Shown one piece after another: positions 11,692-24,200 of a stretch of DNA of 64,000 nt. Every line of letters begins with the position of its first letter. The first letter of the stretch is position 1. A program made the translations under genes and the position numbers. The notes under the pieces are model-generated. The model saw only the letters and a program-made list of their open reading frames with translations. It was not told the origin of the DNA and made no database searches. Source of the DNA: Ciona intestinalis (lineage: Eukaryota; Chordata; Ascidiacea; Phlebobranchia; Cionidae); contig NC_020167.2 in assembly GCF_000224145.3 (NCBI RefSeq), positions 5,270,287-5,334,286 of the forward strand, written 5' to 3'.

Positions 11692-12934
11692 TTTACCCTA
11701 AATAATAAATACATAGTTAATAAGAAACGCCTTCAATGGTATAACATTCATTAAAACCTTTAATCCTGTTCTATTCATGCAGTATACGTAACGCTCCGAC
11801 TGGGTGTAAAACGTCTACAATATGGTGTATTGTACGTTGGTTCGTTCCTAGAAAGTTACAGGACATGATTTTTTCGGCAAACCAGAGATGCCTAAATTTT
11901 CCTAACAAGCCGAAATACGCTTTTTTTGGTACCACTAAATGAAAATATAAACTCGTTTTGTGTCTTGTTATGTATTATGATAAATGTGTTGAGCTGATAC
12001 AGCAATTTTTGTTTTCAGTACAGTTTAGTTCTTTTGTTTTTCTCGCTGTTCGGATATTTTGGCTCATCTCCACGCATTATTTGTTTTCTTCATAGTATAT
12101 ATTATTGATATACTGATTGATTATGTAAAGTTTGCGTCTGGTAAACAACTCTGAAAACAGTTAAAGCTAAAGACTATTGTATAAGTAACATTGTGAAATT
12201 TAAGTCTTCTTTTTATGTTAAAAACTGGTGCTCACAAAGCGTAAGGTGTAAAAGCGCTTTATACGCCTTGAGCTGCAACAAACCAAGATACGCTTTATTT
12301 TCTGCCGTTCGTGCACTTCTTTCGCTCGCAGTGATTGCTTGATTGTGGGATTGCTGCTTACTTTACTGTATGAACACCAGTTTAGATTTAATAAAGTTGA
12401 GATCAGTTGTTTCCTTAGTAAGGTGCCACCAGGGCATCGGTTTTGTGATCGTTATTTACAGGTATAGTGACAATTCCGTAAAAACAATTTGTTCACCTTA
12501 GTGAGTATCTCTATAGTGTTAATGTAAAAGTTTTAACAGTATTTCGAGTGAAATGAAAACGTGAATGCGGCATAGAACGTTAGAGCTAACTACAAGAGGT
12601 CTATTAAAGCTGTCAACGATACTGACTTATCAAACATACTACTTAAACTGCTTAAGAGAGAGTAGGCACACAAATGCAAACAGAAGGTAAGCCGATATTC
12701 ATATTTTTTATTTACCTTTATCAATAGAAGTTTAAATGAAACTGTTTTAGATGATTTTATTTTTTTAGATATTATCATTGACCTACCACCATTATACTAT
12801 TGAAGCAGTTAGTTGGTTAAGTTGAGCGCTTGAGGTTGTTCCTCAGTAGGTGTCGCTCGGATTGCGATGCTTCGATCGTCACGGCGTGCGAGTCTCTAGA
12901 CGCAGTAGGTTGAACGCTATCCCTAGTCTCGTAG
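11692..12934. other. Intergenic, no gene seen
   Basis: AT-rich spacer upstream of FAXDC2-like copy B. Short open frames near 12590-12780 and 12817-13014 have no supporting features. Confidence 0.5.
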
Positions 12935-13193
12935 GGTCTAATCCCAATTGTCCTTTTGGAATATCTAGCCTCGATTACAAGGACGACTCGGCCAGTGTTA
13001 AATCTGTGTTGCAATGACTCGAACAGTATCTGATTATATCTTCATTGTTAATTCGTATGCGACGATATATATAAGTTGCAGCAGTTGGCATGACTACTTA
13101 TTCAGTACCTTATTCAAATAGAATACATATATAAAATTATAGACGGTTATTGTACAGCGATCCGCCCGACTGCATATCCCAACAGTGTAGCTT
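12935..13193 (+). repeat. Direct repeat, copy 1, ending at an N gap
   Basis: From GGTCTAATCCCAATTGTCC this 259-base stretch recurs nearly unchanged at 13383. The last ~50 bases before the gap lack scattered single bases present in copy 2 (for example CGGTTATTGTACAGCG against CGGTTAATTTGTACAAGCG), as at a low-quality read end. Upstream flanks of the two copies differ. Confidence 0.8.
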
Positions 13194-13243
13194 NNNNNNN
13201 NNNNNNNNNNNNNNNNNNNNNNNNNNNNNNNNNNNNNNNNNNN
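13194..13243. other. Assembly gap (50 N)
   Basis: Run of N between the two copies of the direct repeat; the true size is unknown. Confidence 0.99.
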
Positions 13244-13382
13244 AATTGCTTATATACGGACTCTGCCTTGCACTGTTATACTGCACTGTCTGGCTGAACT
13301 GTCGGGCGAAGTGCAACTGTGCACTCATGCGTGAAAAGTGGTCACGTGGTCTCGTTAGCGTACTATCACTTCAGTATACTAT

Positions 13383-13651
13383 GGTCTAATCCCAATTGTC
13401 CTTTTGGAATATCTAGCCTCGATTACAAGGACGACTCGGCCAGTGTTAAATCTGTGTTGCAATGACTCGAACAGTATCTGATTATATCTTCATTGTTAAT
13501 TCGTATGCGACGATATATATAAGTTGCAACAGTTGGCATGACTACTTATTCAGTACCTTATTCAAATAGAATACATATATAAAATTATAAGACGGTTAAT
13601 TTGTACAAGCGAATACCGCCCGAACTGCAATATCCCAAACAAGTGTTAGCT
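13383..13651 (+). repeat. Direct repeat, copy 2
   Basis: Second copy of the repeat that begins at 12935, cleaner at its distal end. It carries TTATTCAAATAGAAT, a 15-mer also found just inside the 5' LTR of the element in FANCD2. It could be part of a repeated element (LTRs not excluded) or an unmerged contig overlap. Confidence 0.7.
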
Positions 13652-13882
13652 TCGCTCAACTCCATATCTAAAACAGTATATATAACATTTTGCGGCACTG
13701 CAGTGATCATACATGCTTCCGGTTTCACACGTTACCAATGGGTCAGCCAAATAGGTCGGCTTGTGTGTGAACGAGGACAAATATAGTTAATAATGCGTCA
13801 TACATTAACTCTGATAGATATTTGGAAATATGAGACACGAAATGTCTCCACTATGAACTGTCACCATAGATCCAATTTACTA

Positions 13883-14078
13883 GAGTAGGATTGGAAATGA
13901 TTGGACACCTTTCATTCTATGTTTTCGTATTATTTGGTAGTAAACAAAAAACCCTCAAAGAATTATAAAATCGTATTCTCACGTCTCCCATAGACCGTTC
14001 TTAATTGACTAAAACACGATCAGGATATTTAGATATTACGTGTTGAAGGTGTCCCGTTTCACCCCACAGCAAAACTAT
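13883..14078 (+). mobile_element. MITE 3' of FAXDC2-like copy C
   Basis: Interior TATTTGGTAGTAAACAAAAA and TTAGATATTACGTG, right end GTGTCCCGTTTCACCCCACAG. The left end (GAGTAGGATTGGAAATGATT) is diverged. Confidence 0.75.
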
Positions 14079-14173
14079 ATAGCACTAAACCTTAATTAAA
14101 GTAATATTTCAACTACAGTCATTTTGTATATAATACATACTCCAAACAATTTAGCGTCGTCACAAAAATGCCC

Positions 14174-15846
14174 CTATTCACTTTTGTTTTTATCCGTTTC
14201 ATCGGGATACTGTACATCAATAGGAGTAAGGCAGTAGAAAGTTTTATCTCTTTTTGCTTCAATTGACTTTTGAAAGAGCAAATTAGTTTTGTAAAAACAG
14301 TCCCATGAAATTTCTCCAAAGTTCTGTCTGAACCTGAACAAATGCGTTATAATTATTAATGATTAAAACTAAAAAAGTACATTTATAGGTTGCAAAATTA
14401 TGAAACAATACACTGACATGACATGTATGCCCCGTGTTGGTACAATAGCACATGGTTTATATGCACTTATGGGGGGATCTATACTGTTGGGTAGGGTGGT
14501 CCAGCTACACCAAGATAAATAGGTGATAAAGTCATTTCACGTATGAGTTTTTTAAGTATAAAAAGCTTTAAATCAATTTTAATAAAAACAACTGCAAATC
14601 CTTACTTAACGTGGTGGTAGTTGTGATATTGAGGAGAAGATAAAAATGGAAGATGGTAGTTGCTATGGTGACCACAAGTATCTATTTGAGCAATTGCAAT
14701 CCACCACCAGACAAGAGAAAGATGAGATCCAAGTAGAATAGGTCCGATAAAGTAAGGCACAAAGTTGGCGAACTGTTTAAAAGGGAAATCGAATAAAATT
14801 TAACCTAAACCGTTAAATCCTTGAATATATACATTTCACTTACAATGTGGTCGATCGGATGAGAGTATACAGCAGCAATACTGATGGGTGCTATCCACTC
14901 GTGGTGCATTTTGTGACAGTACTTGTAAATGGAAGGATGGTGCATTAACCTGGAGACAGTTTTACATTAGTGATCAAGTTTAACTATAATAAATATTTGT
15001 ATTGCATAATAGTGCTTCATTAAACCTGTGTAAAAAAAAGAACGAGGCATCGTTTAAGTATCCGAAACCCATATAAAGCAGATACATCTTCCAGAGTTGT
15101 GGTACAGGTTGATCACATGACATGCCGGTGTATTTCATGATTGGATAAGAGAGATAGATGAGAACACAGGAGAGAATTTCATTGAATAAAACTACAGCGC
15201 AGCACCAGAAGAACCGACGTGGCTCGACCTTAATAAAAAATAAATGTTAAAAAGGTAGATTAACAACCTAACCATAGTGGATTAGTTTGACATACCTTAT
15301 TAGGTTATGATGCATTTGTAAATGCATTCTACCTATTGCTACAAATGGCGCACAAAATCGTGTTTTCGTAGCTTTATTTTTGAACGAGCATAGTCGACTG
15401 CAGCAGTAAAAGGGTTATTTAAGTTATAAAAATGATAATACGTGCTCAATCGTTAGGGCTAAGCTTTCGTTTTAGGAAAAGAAAAGGTACTACCATAAAA
15501 ATTACATTACCGGAAAATGCTTATCTTTTTGTATTTTATATTTGAGCATCCATGCTGGTTTTCCAGTACAATCTACATACATGTAGAATAAATTTCCGAT
15601 CAAGAACGAAACAGTATGAACCAAAGAAGTCCCTGAAGGGATGTTTTTGAGTAAAACGTTTAATTATTCCCGAGCGATTGTTGCGAACTTAATTGTTTAA
15701 TTAAACGTTGAATACAAATTTTGTAACTGTAACTTACCAAAAGTAAACATCAACCTGTCGTCATGATTAAACAGCAACAAAATTTTCAGCCACTGATCGT
15801 TTAGGAAATTATCGACTCCGTCTATGTAGTTGAATAGTAACTCCAT
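14174..15846 (-). CDS. FAXDC2-like fatty acid hydroxylase domain protein, copy C
   Basis: Minus-strand exons 15846-15738, 15632-15511, 15228-15026, 14949-14844, 14772-14606 and 14333-14174 give 288 aa, starting MELLFNYIDGVDNFLNDQWL. Exons 1-5 match copy B in length and all phases agree. Motifs in order: TGKPAWMLKYKIQKDKHFP, SYPIMKYTGMSCDQPVPQLW, LHR-LMHH, HKMHHEW, VYSHPIDHI, FIGPILLGSH, LVWWWIAIAQ, QYHNYHHVK. The three histidine boxes of the di-iron hydroxylase fold are complete, so it should be an active membrane lipid hydroxylase or desaturase. Most of exon 3 and all of exon 4 are nearly identical in DNA to copy B, but the last ~55 bases of exon 3 are unrelated-looking (MYLLYMGFGYLNDASFFF against LYLLFVAFGHFGYSAFHY). 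The last residues (YPDETDKNKSE) extend beyond copy B. Confidence 0.9.
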
Positions 15847-16089
15847 TTTTTCCTATCTTAAAACAAGACAGCTGATTTTTTTTATTGCCCAAATCTGATC
15901 GCTTTGGTTGATCTGATAACAACAGAAAATATAAACTGGTGTAAATCGCAAAAAATAACCTGCCGCCCTGCCGGTAAAACTATACTGATAAAATGTTAAA
16001 TATATTGCTGCTATATTCATTCCAAATGAATGTATAAGCACCTAGTAATAGCACACTTGTTCTTTAAAGTTAACCTTTCTTGTGCTTAG

Positions 16090-16138
16090 CAAATATTTGT
16101 GCATATATAAAAGTAAATATTTGTGCATATATAAAAGT
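16090..16138 (+). repeat. Short tandem duplication
   Basis: AAATATTTGTGCATATATAA followed by AAGT is present twice in a row (unit ~25 bases). A simple local duplication with no evident function. Confidence 0.7.
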
Positions 16139-17315
16139 AACCGTGAGAAGTTTAACATTCACCATTCATAAGGCGATGTATAACATTGCCTTATAGTTTA
16201 TAATATCGTTGTTATTCAAAGTGAATACTGTTTTTATTACATGTATAACCATAGGGCTGAATAGTATTTTTTCATGAACTTTTGCAAATCCGTTCATATA
16301 AACATTTCAAACTACCATAACGTCACGTACATTTAAGATAATAGGATTTTAGATGTGTGCTCCTTGCAACAACACTGTTTGTAGTCTGCTGGTCTGATGT
16401 TGCTTTCCCTCATACAATAAAACGTCGTCCAAACCGCTTTGTGGTGTAGCGATCGACGTGTGAAAGCGGTAGATTTAACTTATTTAATTTATTCCAAATT
16501 TACTGAGGTCTTTAGATTGAATAATATAACATGCCTGTACCACATTTGACATATGCCGTGTGTGAAACTATTGTGCTTGCGTCTTAATCAGGAAGTTGTG
16601 TCACAATTTCCTGCTCGTGTGTGTATGTTAGGAAACGCCTATCCACATCTTATCGACCCTTTAATCACGTGGACAAGCGAGTTGGGTTTCGCAATATCGC
16701 CCTTTTTCTTGTGTACGTTTTCTTGCCACACGTGTGTGTATGTTTTATGTGTCCTGGCTTTTTGCCCTCTCTACGTCGTACAGTCACTTCATCGTTGTGT
16801 TGTCAATAATCTGTTCAGTTGGGTGCTAGTCAATCGTTGCAATCACAATATTTTGGCGCAGAATCTTTAACTTTTCCTCGGTTGTATTAATCACCTTGTT
16901 AAATGCCTCAATCGAACACTGATGCGACATTTTTTCTGATACCTCTCAACATCAACATTAAAGGGCCTAAACACACCCCAAATGTACTTCGCTTTAATCA
17001 ATAGAGTGTGTTTTTCTAATTCCAACGACACCTTACTTGTTTTAATCGGTTCTGTATAACCAAAGATATTCCAGCTCAAACACCGTGAAATTCAAAAAAC
17101 TGATTTGAAAGTTGCGTGGCGAAAAAAATTGAGAAGTGTACTACCCACGTGACAAACACGTCACAAAATTGTTAAAGCGTGGCCGCTCTCATTGAGAAAG
17201 ACGAGAAGCAGTGTTTTCAGCGAAAAACGAGATAACAAAAAAAGCGCAAAAAAGAACAAAAAAAACGCAGGTTTCGCTTTTACGAATGAATCAGTCACTA
17301 ACTAGTACGTTCCTA

Positions 17316-17382
17316 NNNNNNNNNNNNNNNNNNNNNNNNNNNNNNNNNNNNNNNNNNNNNNNNNNNNNNNNNNNNNNNNNNN
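17316..17382. other. Assembly gap (67 N)
   Basis: Run of N inside the gene-poor stretch upstream of FANCD2. Confidence 0.99.
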
Positions 17383-18274
17383 CAAAATACAGATATAAAT
17401 ATAGTCTATGCCATATAGGGAAAAAACAAAAAGAATTTAAAATCTGAACCCTAGAAAGTCACGAAAACTAATTATCCACTAAGCTTGGTAGGCTATTTTG
17501 TGTGGTTATACACTGATCCCTAGGAAATAGCTTCCAATAAGTTGCTGAAGCCATAGGTATTGTTAATACCTTAAAAAACGTTTTGATTTGCTTATCTATC
17601 AAAACTGCACCAATAAACCGCTGATAGACCGGGTTTTCCCCATAAATGAAATATTGCATTGTGACGTCACAGTGCCCGCGAGTGACGTTTTTTACAACTT
17701 TGAAATTTGATTTTTTAAACGTTCATAACTTTTAAATTAAAGCGAATTTTCACAAATTGGCTGTGAATTTAGCATCAGTAGACATAAAACTTTATTCTTA
17801 TGCAAAAAACTGCGCAACCATGAGAACCGTGGGCCGGACTCTTTAATGGTACCCTGTCGGCCTGTCACACTATTATTGGGCACGAATGGGATATTTTGAT
17901 CCATTATTTTTTGACTACAGACATCAAGTACGCGTAGAGAGTAACTACATTTGTGACCACCCCCTACAGCGGCATGCCGCACACCAAAAATGTGAAGGGC
18001 CAAAGGGAAAAAAGAGAGAATAATTTAAAGTCTAAAAAAGGTTTTTGTTTAATCTCGCTTTGTAGACAACTTTTTTATATTCTGAATAAAATTTCGTAAA
18101 GTTTTCTTCATCTTTGGGGATTCCCAGTATGTGAATACAGGATGAAAACAACACGTGATCTAAGAGTGGCGGGAAAATAAAAGCTTAGTTATTGCTTCTG
18201 TTAGTCATATTTTCATCAGCACTGTTTAGTATATAACCCACTCGAAACACTGATTAAAAGCTTAGTTGGTCAAA

Positions 18275-21200
18275 ATGAAGCGAAAGGAAAAATCTCAGAG
18301 AACTTTAGGCGGCAAACGAAGAAAAAGTTCAATCAGCCCTACTCCTTCACGATCTAAAGATACCGATTTCATTAGTTTAATGTCAAAAGTGGGCTTCAAA
18401 TTCGACGAAAATGGGAATAAGATGATCACAAATTCTACCGTTGTTCAGCAAAAATTGCTTGAGCATTTGAACAAAAATTCTGACGCAAAGATAGACCTAA
18501 AAAAGTCAATTTCAAGCAGCATGTCTGACAGTTTTGAAAATGAACAATTCTTTGTTCACTGTTTACTTCCAACTGAGTTGGTTACAGTGGAGGATGGGCT
18601 GGACATGGATTCATCGCAATTTTCCAACAACATTCAGGTTGGTTTAATGCTCTTGCTTTTTCAAACAAAGATTTGTGCAAAAAAATATTGTGAAAACAAT
18701 CTTACGTGCAAAATCCCACTGCTTTACATTGTGAGCATGTTTATCCTTGTGCCAAACACTTTTCTTTATCCATTTTACAAAAGATACTGTTTAAATTTTA
18801 AATTAATTGAAATTGCAGGACAGCTTAGTAAAAGTCCTGCTAAGATGCGAACCACTTCAAAGTATCGTCATTGAGGCTTTGCTACAAAAGTTTCCCAATT
18901 ACACTGACAACGAAAATGTGCAAGTCAAGTCTCTCATGCACCAAGGAAGTGTTCAAAGCATCGTCAACATTCCACGTCTCATTCTAAACCAGCTACGTTG
19001 GGTGAATGTGATCCATAATGCTGTGTCTATTGCTGAACATCTAATTGAAATGGCATCTCTTATGCAGTCGGCTGTAAGTATGGGATAGTATTCTCGGCTA
19101 CCGACTAAAGTTAGTTGGTCGCGGGTATTATTAATTATGGCGTTTTTTCAGTCGGCAGACTAATTTTCTGTAACAAGTGTTTAAGCGACTGACTAAATTT
19201 ATGACACTGATCCTAAATTCCAATTTTATATGTGATGTTGTCTGATGTTTTGGTCTTCTTCAATACAACATTTTTAGTATGCATTATCAATTACATATTT
19301 AAGAGTTAGTTTTATCATTTAGCATTGGTATGATAATTTATAATAGGCTAGGCATCGTATAGAAAACAGGCTAAACAAACTGGTGCTCATAAAACCTAGA
19401 GGCCTTAAATGTGATGTTATCTACTTGGTAATAAATTTATTACTTCAACAGGCAGCATGTGATATGATCTGTTTTCTACCTGACTTACTGGTGTCTGATA
19501 ATGATCATTCTGAGATTGCAACAAGTTTATGTAATTTGCTCAACTCTGGTCCGGAAAACATAACCACGGCTGTGTTTGACGCATTGGCCAATTTAGTGAT
19601 ATCAGATTCTGTGGCAAAGGACATACAAGAAATTGCGCTTGCAAATTTAACAACGGCTGAACTTAAAGATATTCCAATAATTGTGAAATATCTTTTGAAG
19701 TCAACTTTAAATATTCAATCTACAAAGGAAGTATGTTTTTGTTGGTTTACTGTTTTGTTAAATTTTATTGTATGACAATTGCTCTAAGTGTCTTGCTCAA
19801 GGTAACATTCGCCCAAAATGGTAGCAACGGCGAGCCTTGAACCTGTTACCTCTGGGTTACAGGCAGGCACACTTACCAACTGTGTTTGGTCCTAGGTTCA
19901 GTTTTGTCCTTCGAGAACCTAACGGCCAAAAATTGGGTTCAACAAGTTGTATAACAATATATATAATAATATATATTATATAATATTCCCCTTTCCCCCT
20001 AAACAGCATCATCAGTCTATTTTTTTATTTAATAAAAGCAAACATATAAGAATATTTGCTACATACATCTATAAATTATAGTATATATATAATAATAATA
20101 TAATAACTTCATTTGTCTCTTCAACTACTGTAGCGAAGATTTAGAAATATTTTAAACAAAAAGACATCTATTAACTTCATGCTACTTTACCAAGGTGATC
20201 TCGTCACTTCGGCCTAACATCGATTTCAGTGTGTTGACGCAATCTTCATCAGAGGAGGATGCAGCATCCAGTAAATCAAACATCACTTTAATTGCAGATG
20301 TTTTATTTTCTGCCATAAAGTTCCACAGCAATGTGTTTTCCGCTTGGATTTCCGTTTTGGAAAAGGTGACGTTTAGTTTTTATTCCTAAATAAATCACCC
20401 CCAAAGTAACATACATGGTAACTCGTAAGCTGGCACGAGGTGCTAAACCCGTGTGATAACGACTGTCGTTTTCCGGCCACGCGAGGATAAAGTAAGTTAC
20501 ATTCATTAATATTAGATTAATGATTATTTTCTAAAACTTATTTAAGCTTGTATAATATAAATGTCTTTGGTTTCTTGATAAGTGTTCAATAGCCTAACAA
20601 AGAGTTTTTTTAGTATTCTTTTAGTTGATTTTTGTTTTGTTTTTATGTCTTTATGAGTTACATTCATACTAACATGACATTATTTCAAATATCATCTTAA
20701 ATGTTACTATTTTTCTTATTTAGATCCCTCTCATAGCGTTTATAAAAAATGAGATTTTTTTAATTTTTAAAGCAAGCTATTTCATCGCTAACCTTTTTAA
20801 ATGTGTTTTAAACAATAAAAAATTTTTACATGTTTTTAACTGTAAGCATGTTTTAAAAGCTGTTGTTTTGTCATTGTATCCAATCCCTGTCCTTTCGTTT
20901 AAAATATTTCTAAATCTTTGCTACCGTAATCGAAGAGACAAAATATATATTATAATTGCAAATTGAGTAACAAAAAATCTCAATACAGATTGACAAACCA
21001 CAATTCAATGTTGGAGACTTGGTCAGTTTGTTTTTACTCTGTGACGTTCAAAACACAACTCACAAGAAAAATGCTCTTACCCTACTACATAACAAACTGA
21101 AATCGGGGCAAATTTCGGACAAAGTTTTCACTTCAACGTTTACAACCTGTTCCTATATATTAGAAGCTCATTTTAAATCAATCTCGAAAACAACCCAAGG

Positions 21201-24200
21201 ATTGGTAACTTGCTCGTTATTTTAATGATTTTGATATTTTTTGTAAAGTTCAGTCGAAAGAACAATAGCCTATATATATACGAAAGTAAAGGTAGAAAAA
21301 AAGTTTTTCAGAAAATGTTTTTTTTTACGTAGTCCACAAACTGGTGTGTATGTCTTGACAATGTCAATTAAACTGATGACCTAATATATTATATTAAAAA
21401 AATGTTCTGTATCATAGAGCGTGTTTTTTTTGTAAGCACCATATAACAACCATATCTAAACCAACTTCAGAACTATTTTAATTTTAAAAATGAATCCGAA
21501 ATTTATTTCATAAAATTTGTAATAAATTTTTTTTTCTATTAAAAATACAGCCATTTTATCAGGTTTGGAATTCGAACCCTCAGTTAAAAGAAACAGGTTC
21601 ATTGATGTATAAACTGTCCCTTCTTCATTTGGAGCCTTACTACAAGCAAGAGACACTCGGCTTCATCATCGAACACATCAGCGCCACGAATGCATCTTCC
21701 GGGAATACATCGGAAGCGGACACAGCACTAGACGTTCTACGTGAAGTAGCACAAGTGGAAGTTGGTATTTTGCTCCCATATGCCAGTTATATAAGCGATT
21801 CACTCACAAACATGGATATCATGAATCTATCACAGGTGTTTTGCACATTTTTTTTCTGTTTAACCTGTAATTTGTAGCAGTAATAACATTCTGAAAAACA
21901 ATGATAGCTAAATAACATAATACTAACTTACCAAATAATTTTTTTTATAAAATATATCTGTAGTAGGATGGGACACCTTTAGCACATAATATCCAAATAT
22001 CTTGATCGTGTTTTAAACAAATAACAACAGTCTATTAGAGTTGTGACTTGTGAGGATATGGTTTTATAATTCTTTGAATGTTCTTTGTTTACTACCAAAT
22101 AGGCAAAAAAGAATGAAAACTTGTCCATCTCCCCCACCCTACTATATATATATATATATTTATTTAAACAATAAGTAACATTTCCTAATTCTAGGTTCGA
22201 AAATCCTACAGAATCCTTTGCTACATGGCCTTTACTGATAGCACAGATGCTTATATTCTTGGCATGAAGGATGAATTACAAATGATGCTTCGTAAACAAT
22301 TAACTAATCTCAGTGAAAGGTTAGGTATTTATAATTGTAACTTCATTTAAATGTCTCAACCTGTTATATTGCCCATTGGGCAAAGTCTAAATACCCAAGT
22401 GCAGTATATTGTAGTTATGTTGATTATGAAACAGTTGTATTAGCTGATTTAAGCCACTGTTAAGATTTTATATAATACAGGGAATCAAGGCAACAAAGGC
22501 ACTATTTTTATAGTAACCAAACTAACGTTTTTTGGAGTTTGTTATTTTTGATTCTTCGGATACGTTTTTTTTGCTTTAAAAGTCATTCTGAACCAGCAAT
22601 AACATGTTAGTCCATGCAGATTGCTCCAACCAAGTAGTCACTTTTTTTGTAACTTACCTTATTCTCGCGTGGGTGGAGAACGACAGTCATTATAACACAG
22701 GTATCATACATCTCGTGCCGGCTTAAGCTGAGTTACAATGTGTGTTACTTTGTGGGTGTTTTTTTTTTTTTCATGTACGGATGATAATTTGGACAATCCA
22801 TTAGTGATCACTGGGTTGTAGCAATTTCCGATAAGTGTCTTGTCCAAGGACACGTACGCCCACATTGGCAGCAGCGACAAGCCTTAAACCCATTACCTTG
22901 GCTTTTGGTTACAGGCAGTCGCACTAATAAGTTGTCAGTCACAAAGTAATATGCATGGTAATTTGTAAGCTGGCACGAGGTGTACGAAACAGAACACCCA
23001 TGTTATAGCGAATGTTATTTCCCGTCCCTAAGCAAGTTATATTCATTTAGATTCTGTGTCTTCGGATTTATAAAAAAATTATTTTACAGATATCAACATG
23101 TTGGTATTATCGGTTGCTTAACTTCCTTAATTGCGATGTCTCAATCAAACAAGAAGAAAGATTCAAGTCCAGCAACGGACATACAAAGTCTCTTTAAAAC
23201 ACTGAACTACCTGCTTGGAAATCAGGCACACTCCTGGTCCTTGTTCTATGATGAAATTTGCATTGCTTGTAAAAGTTATGGTAAATTACCCGGCCAACTT
23301 ATCAAACTATTAAACAAGCATGCTCAAGAAAAACTGCAGCTGCTTTTTGTAACTGACTGCGATCAGCCAGCTTCTACAAGCAGCCACAGCTTAGAAACAG
23401 GTTGCAGGTTTGGTCTTTCATCTGATGATAAAGATTCTGATGTGGCGGTAAATCTAATTCCAAATGCTGCAAGAATAAACGATCAGTCAGTCATGCTCTG
23501 CTCTCTGTTCCAAGCCATTGCAAGCTTGGAGAAAATGAGTAAAGGCTCCTTAGATAATATAGATGCACTACAGTGCTGCCCTTTGGTTATGTTCAGTTCA
23601 AAATACGAAGAAAAAACAGTTTTTCGATCTCTAAACAACGAGCAAGCCACCCAGGTTCTAGATTGTTTATTTGCTTCAATAAACTGGATTCGTGAAGTCC
23701 TTGGGATATTTTCGATGGAATGTGATGACGATGCAGAAAACAACATTCTGCCCCGGTTAAAGAATGCATGCGAGATACAGTCAATACTAGAATATCTCCT
23801 ACCAACAGCTCCTACTTACACCCCACCGTGTTCCAACAACAATTCAGTTGTACATTCAGCTCCAAAAATGAACCAGACAATTTCATCCAAAAGTCAAACC
23901 AGTTCCTCGACTCAAAAACTCCAGAAAACTCTAAACCAAACTGATCTACCAACGCCGTCAGCTGCCATAAAATCCCCAAAAGCTGCTAAGAAAAAGACTG
24001 CAGTTGTGCCACCAACGTCAAAAGTATCTTTATTCAGCTCCAAATACATTCCTTATCTGAGGGAGTTGAACAAAGAAGTGTTTTTCCTTCTTAAGCACCC
24101 TTTGCTTTGCAACCAGTCTGAAGCGGAAAAATCAGGTGAGATTTTCTCAATTTTAATTCTTGCTTAACTAGTTATAATTGAATATTATATCCTGTTTGTA

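Larger units (their letters stand above)
15847..18274. other. Intergenic with possible decayed foldback element
   Basis: No convincing gene. Around 16890-17110 and 17690-17800 there are partly complementary stretches: CTTCGCTTTAATC on the left faces AATTAAAGCGAA on the right, each continuing with weakly matching sequence (AAAAAACTGATTTGAAAGTTG against CAACTTTGAAATTTGATTTTTT). This suggests an old inverted-repeat DNA element enclosing the gap at 17316-17382. The left and right edges are unknown. Open frames at 17468-17659 and 17737-18003 (-) fall inside it and are not assignable. Confidence 0.3.

Noticed and set aside
16553-16870. Cysteine-rich 105-aa ORF
   Set aside because: Two overlapping frames are open at once, no splice or homology support; looks like chance in T-rich DNA.
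23483-23805. Minus-strand ORFs of 70-87 aa
   Set aside because: Antisense shadows of the large FANCD2 exon 8.
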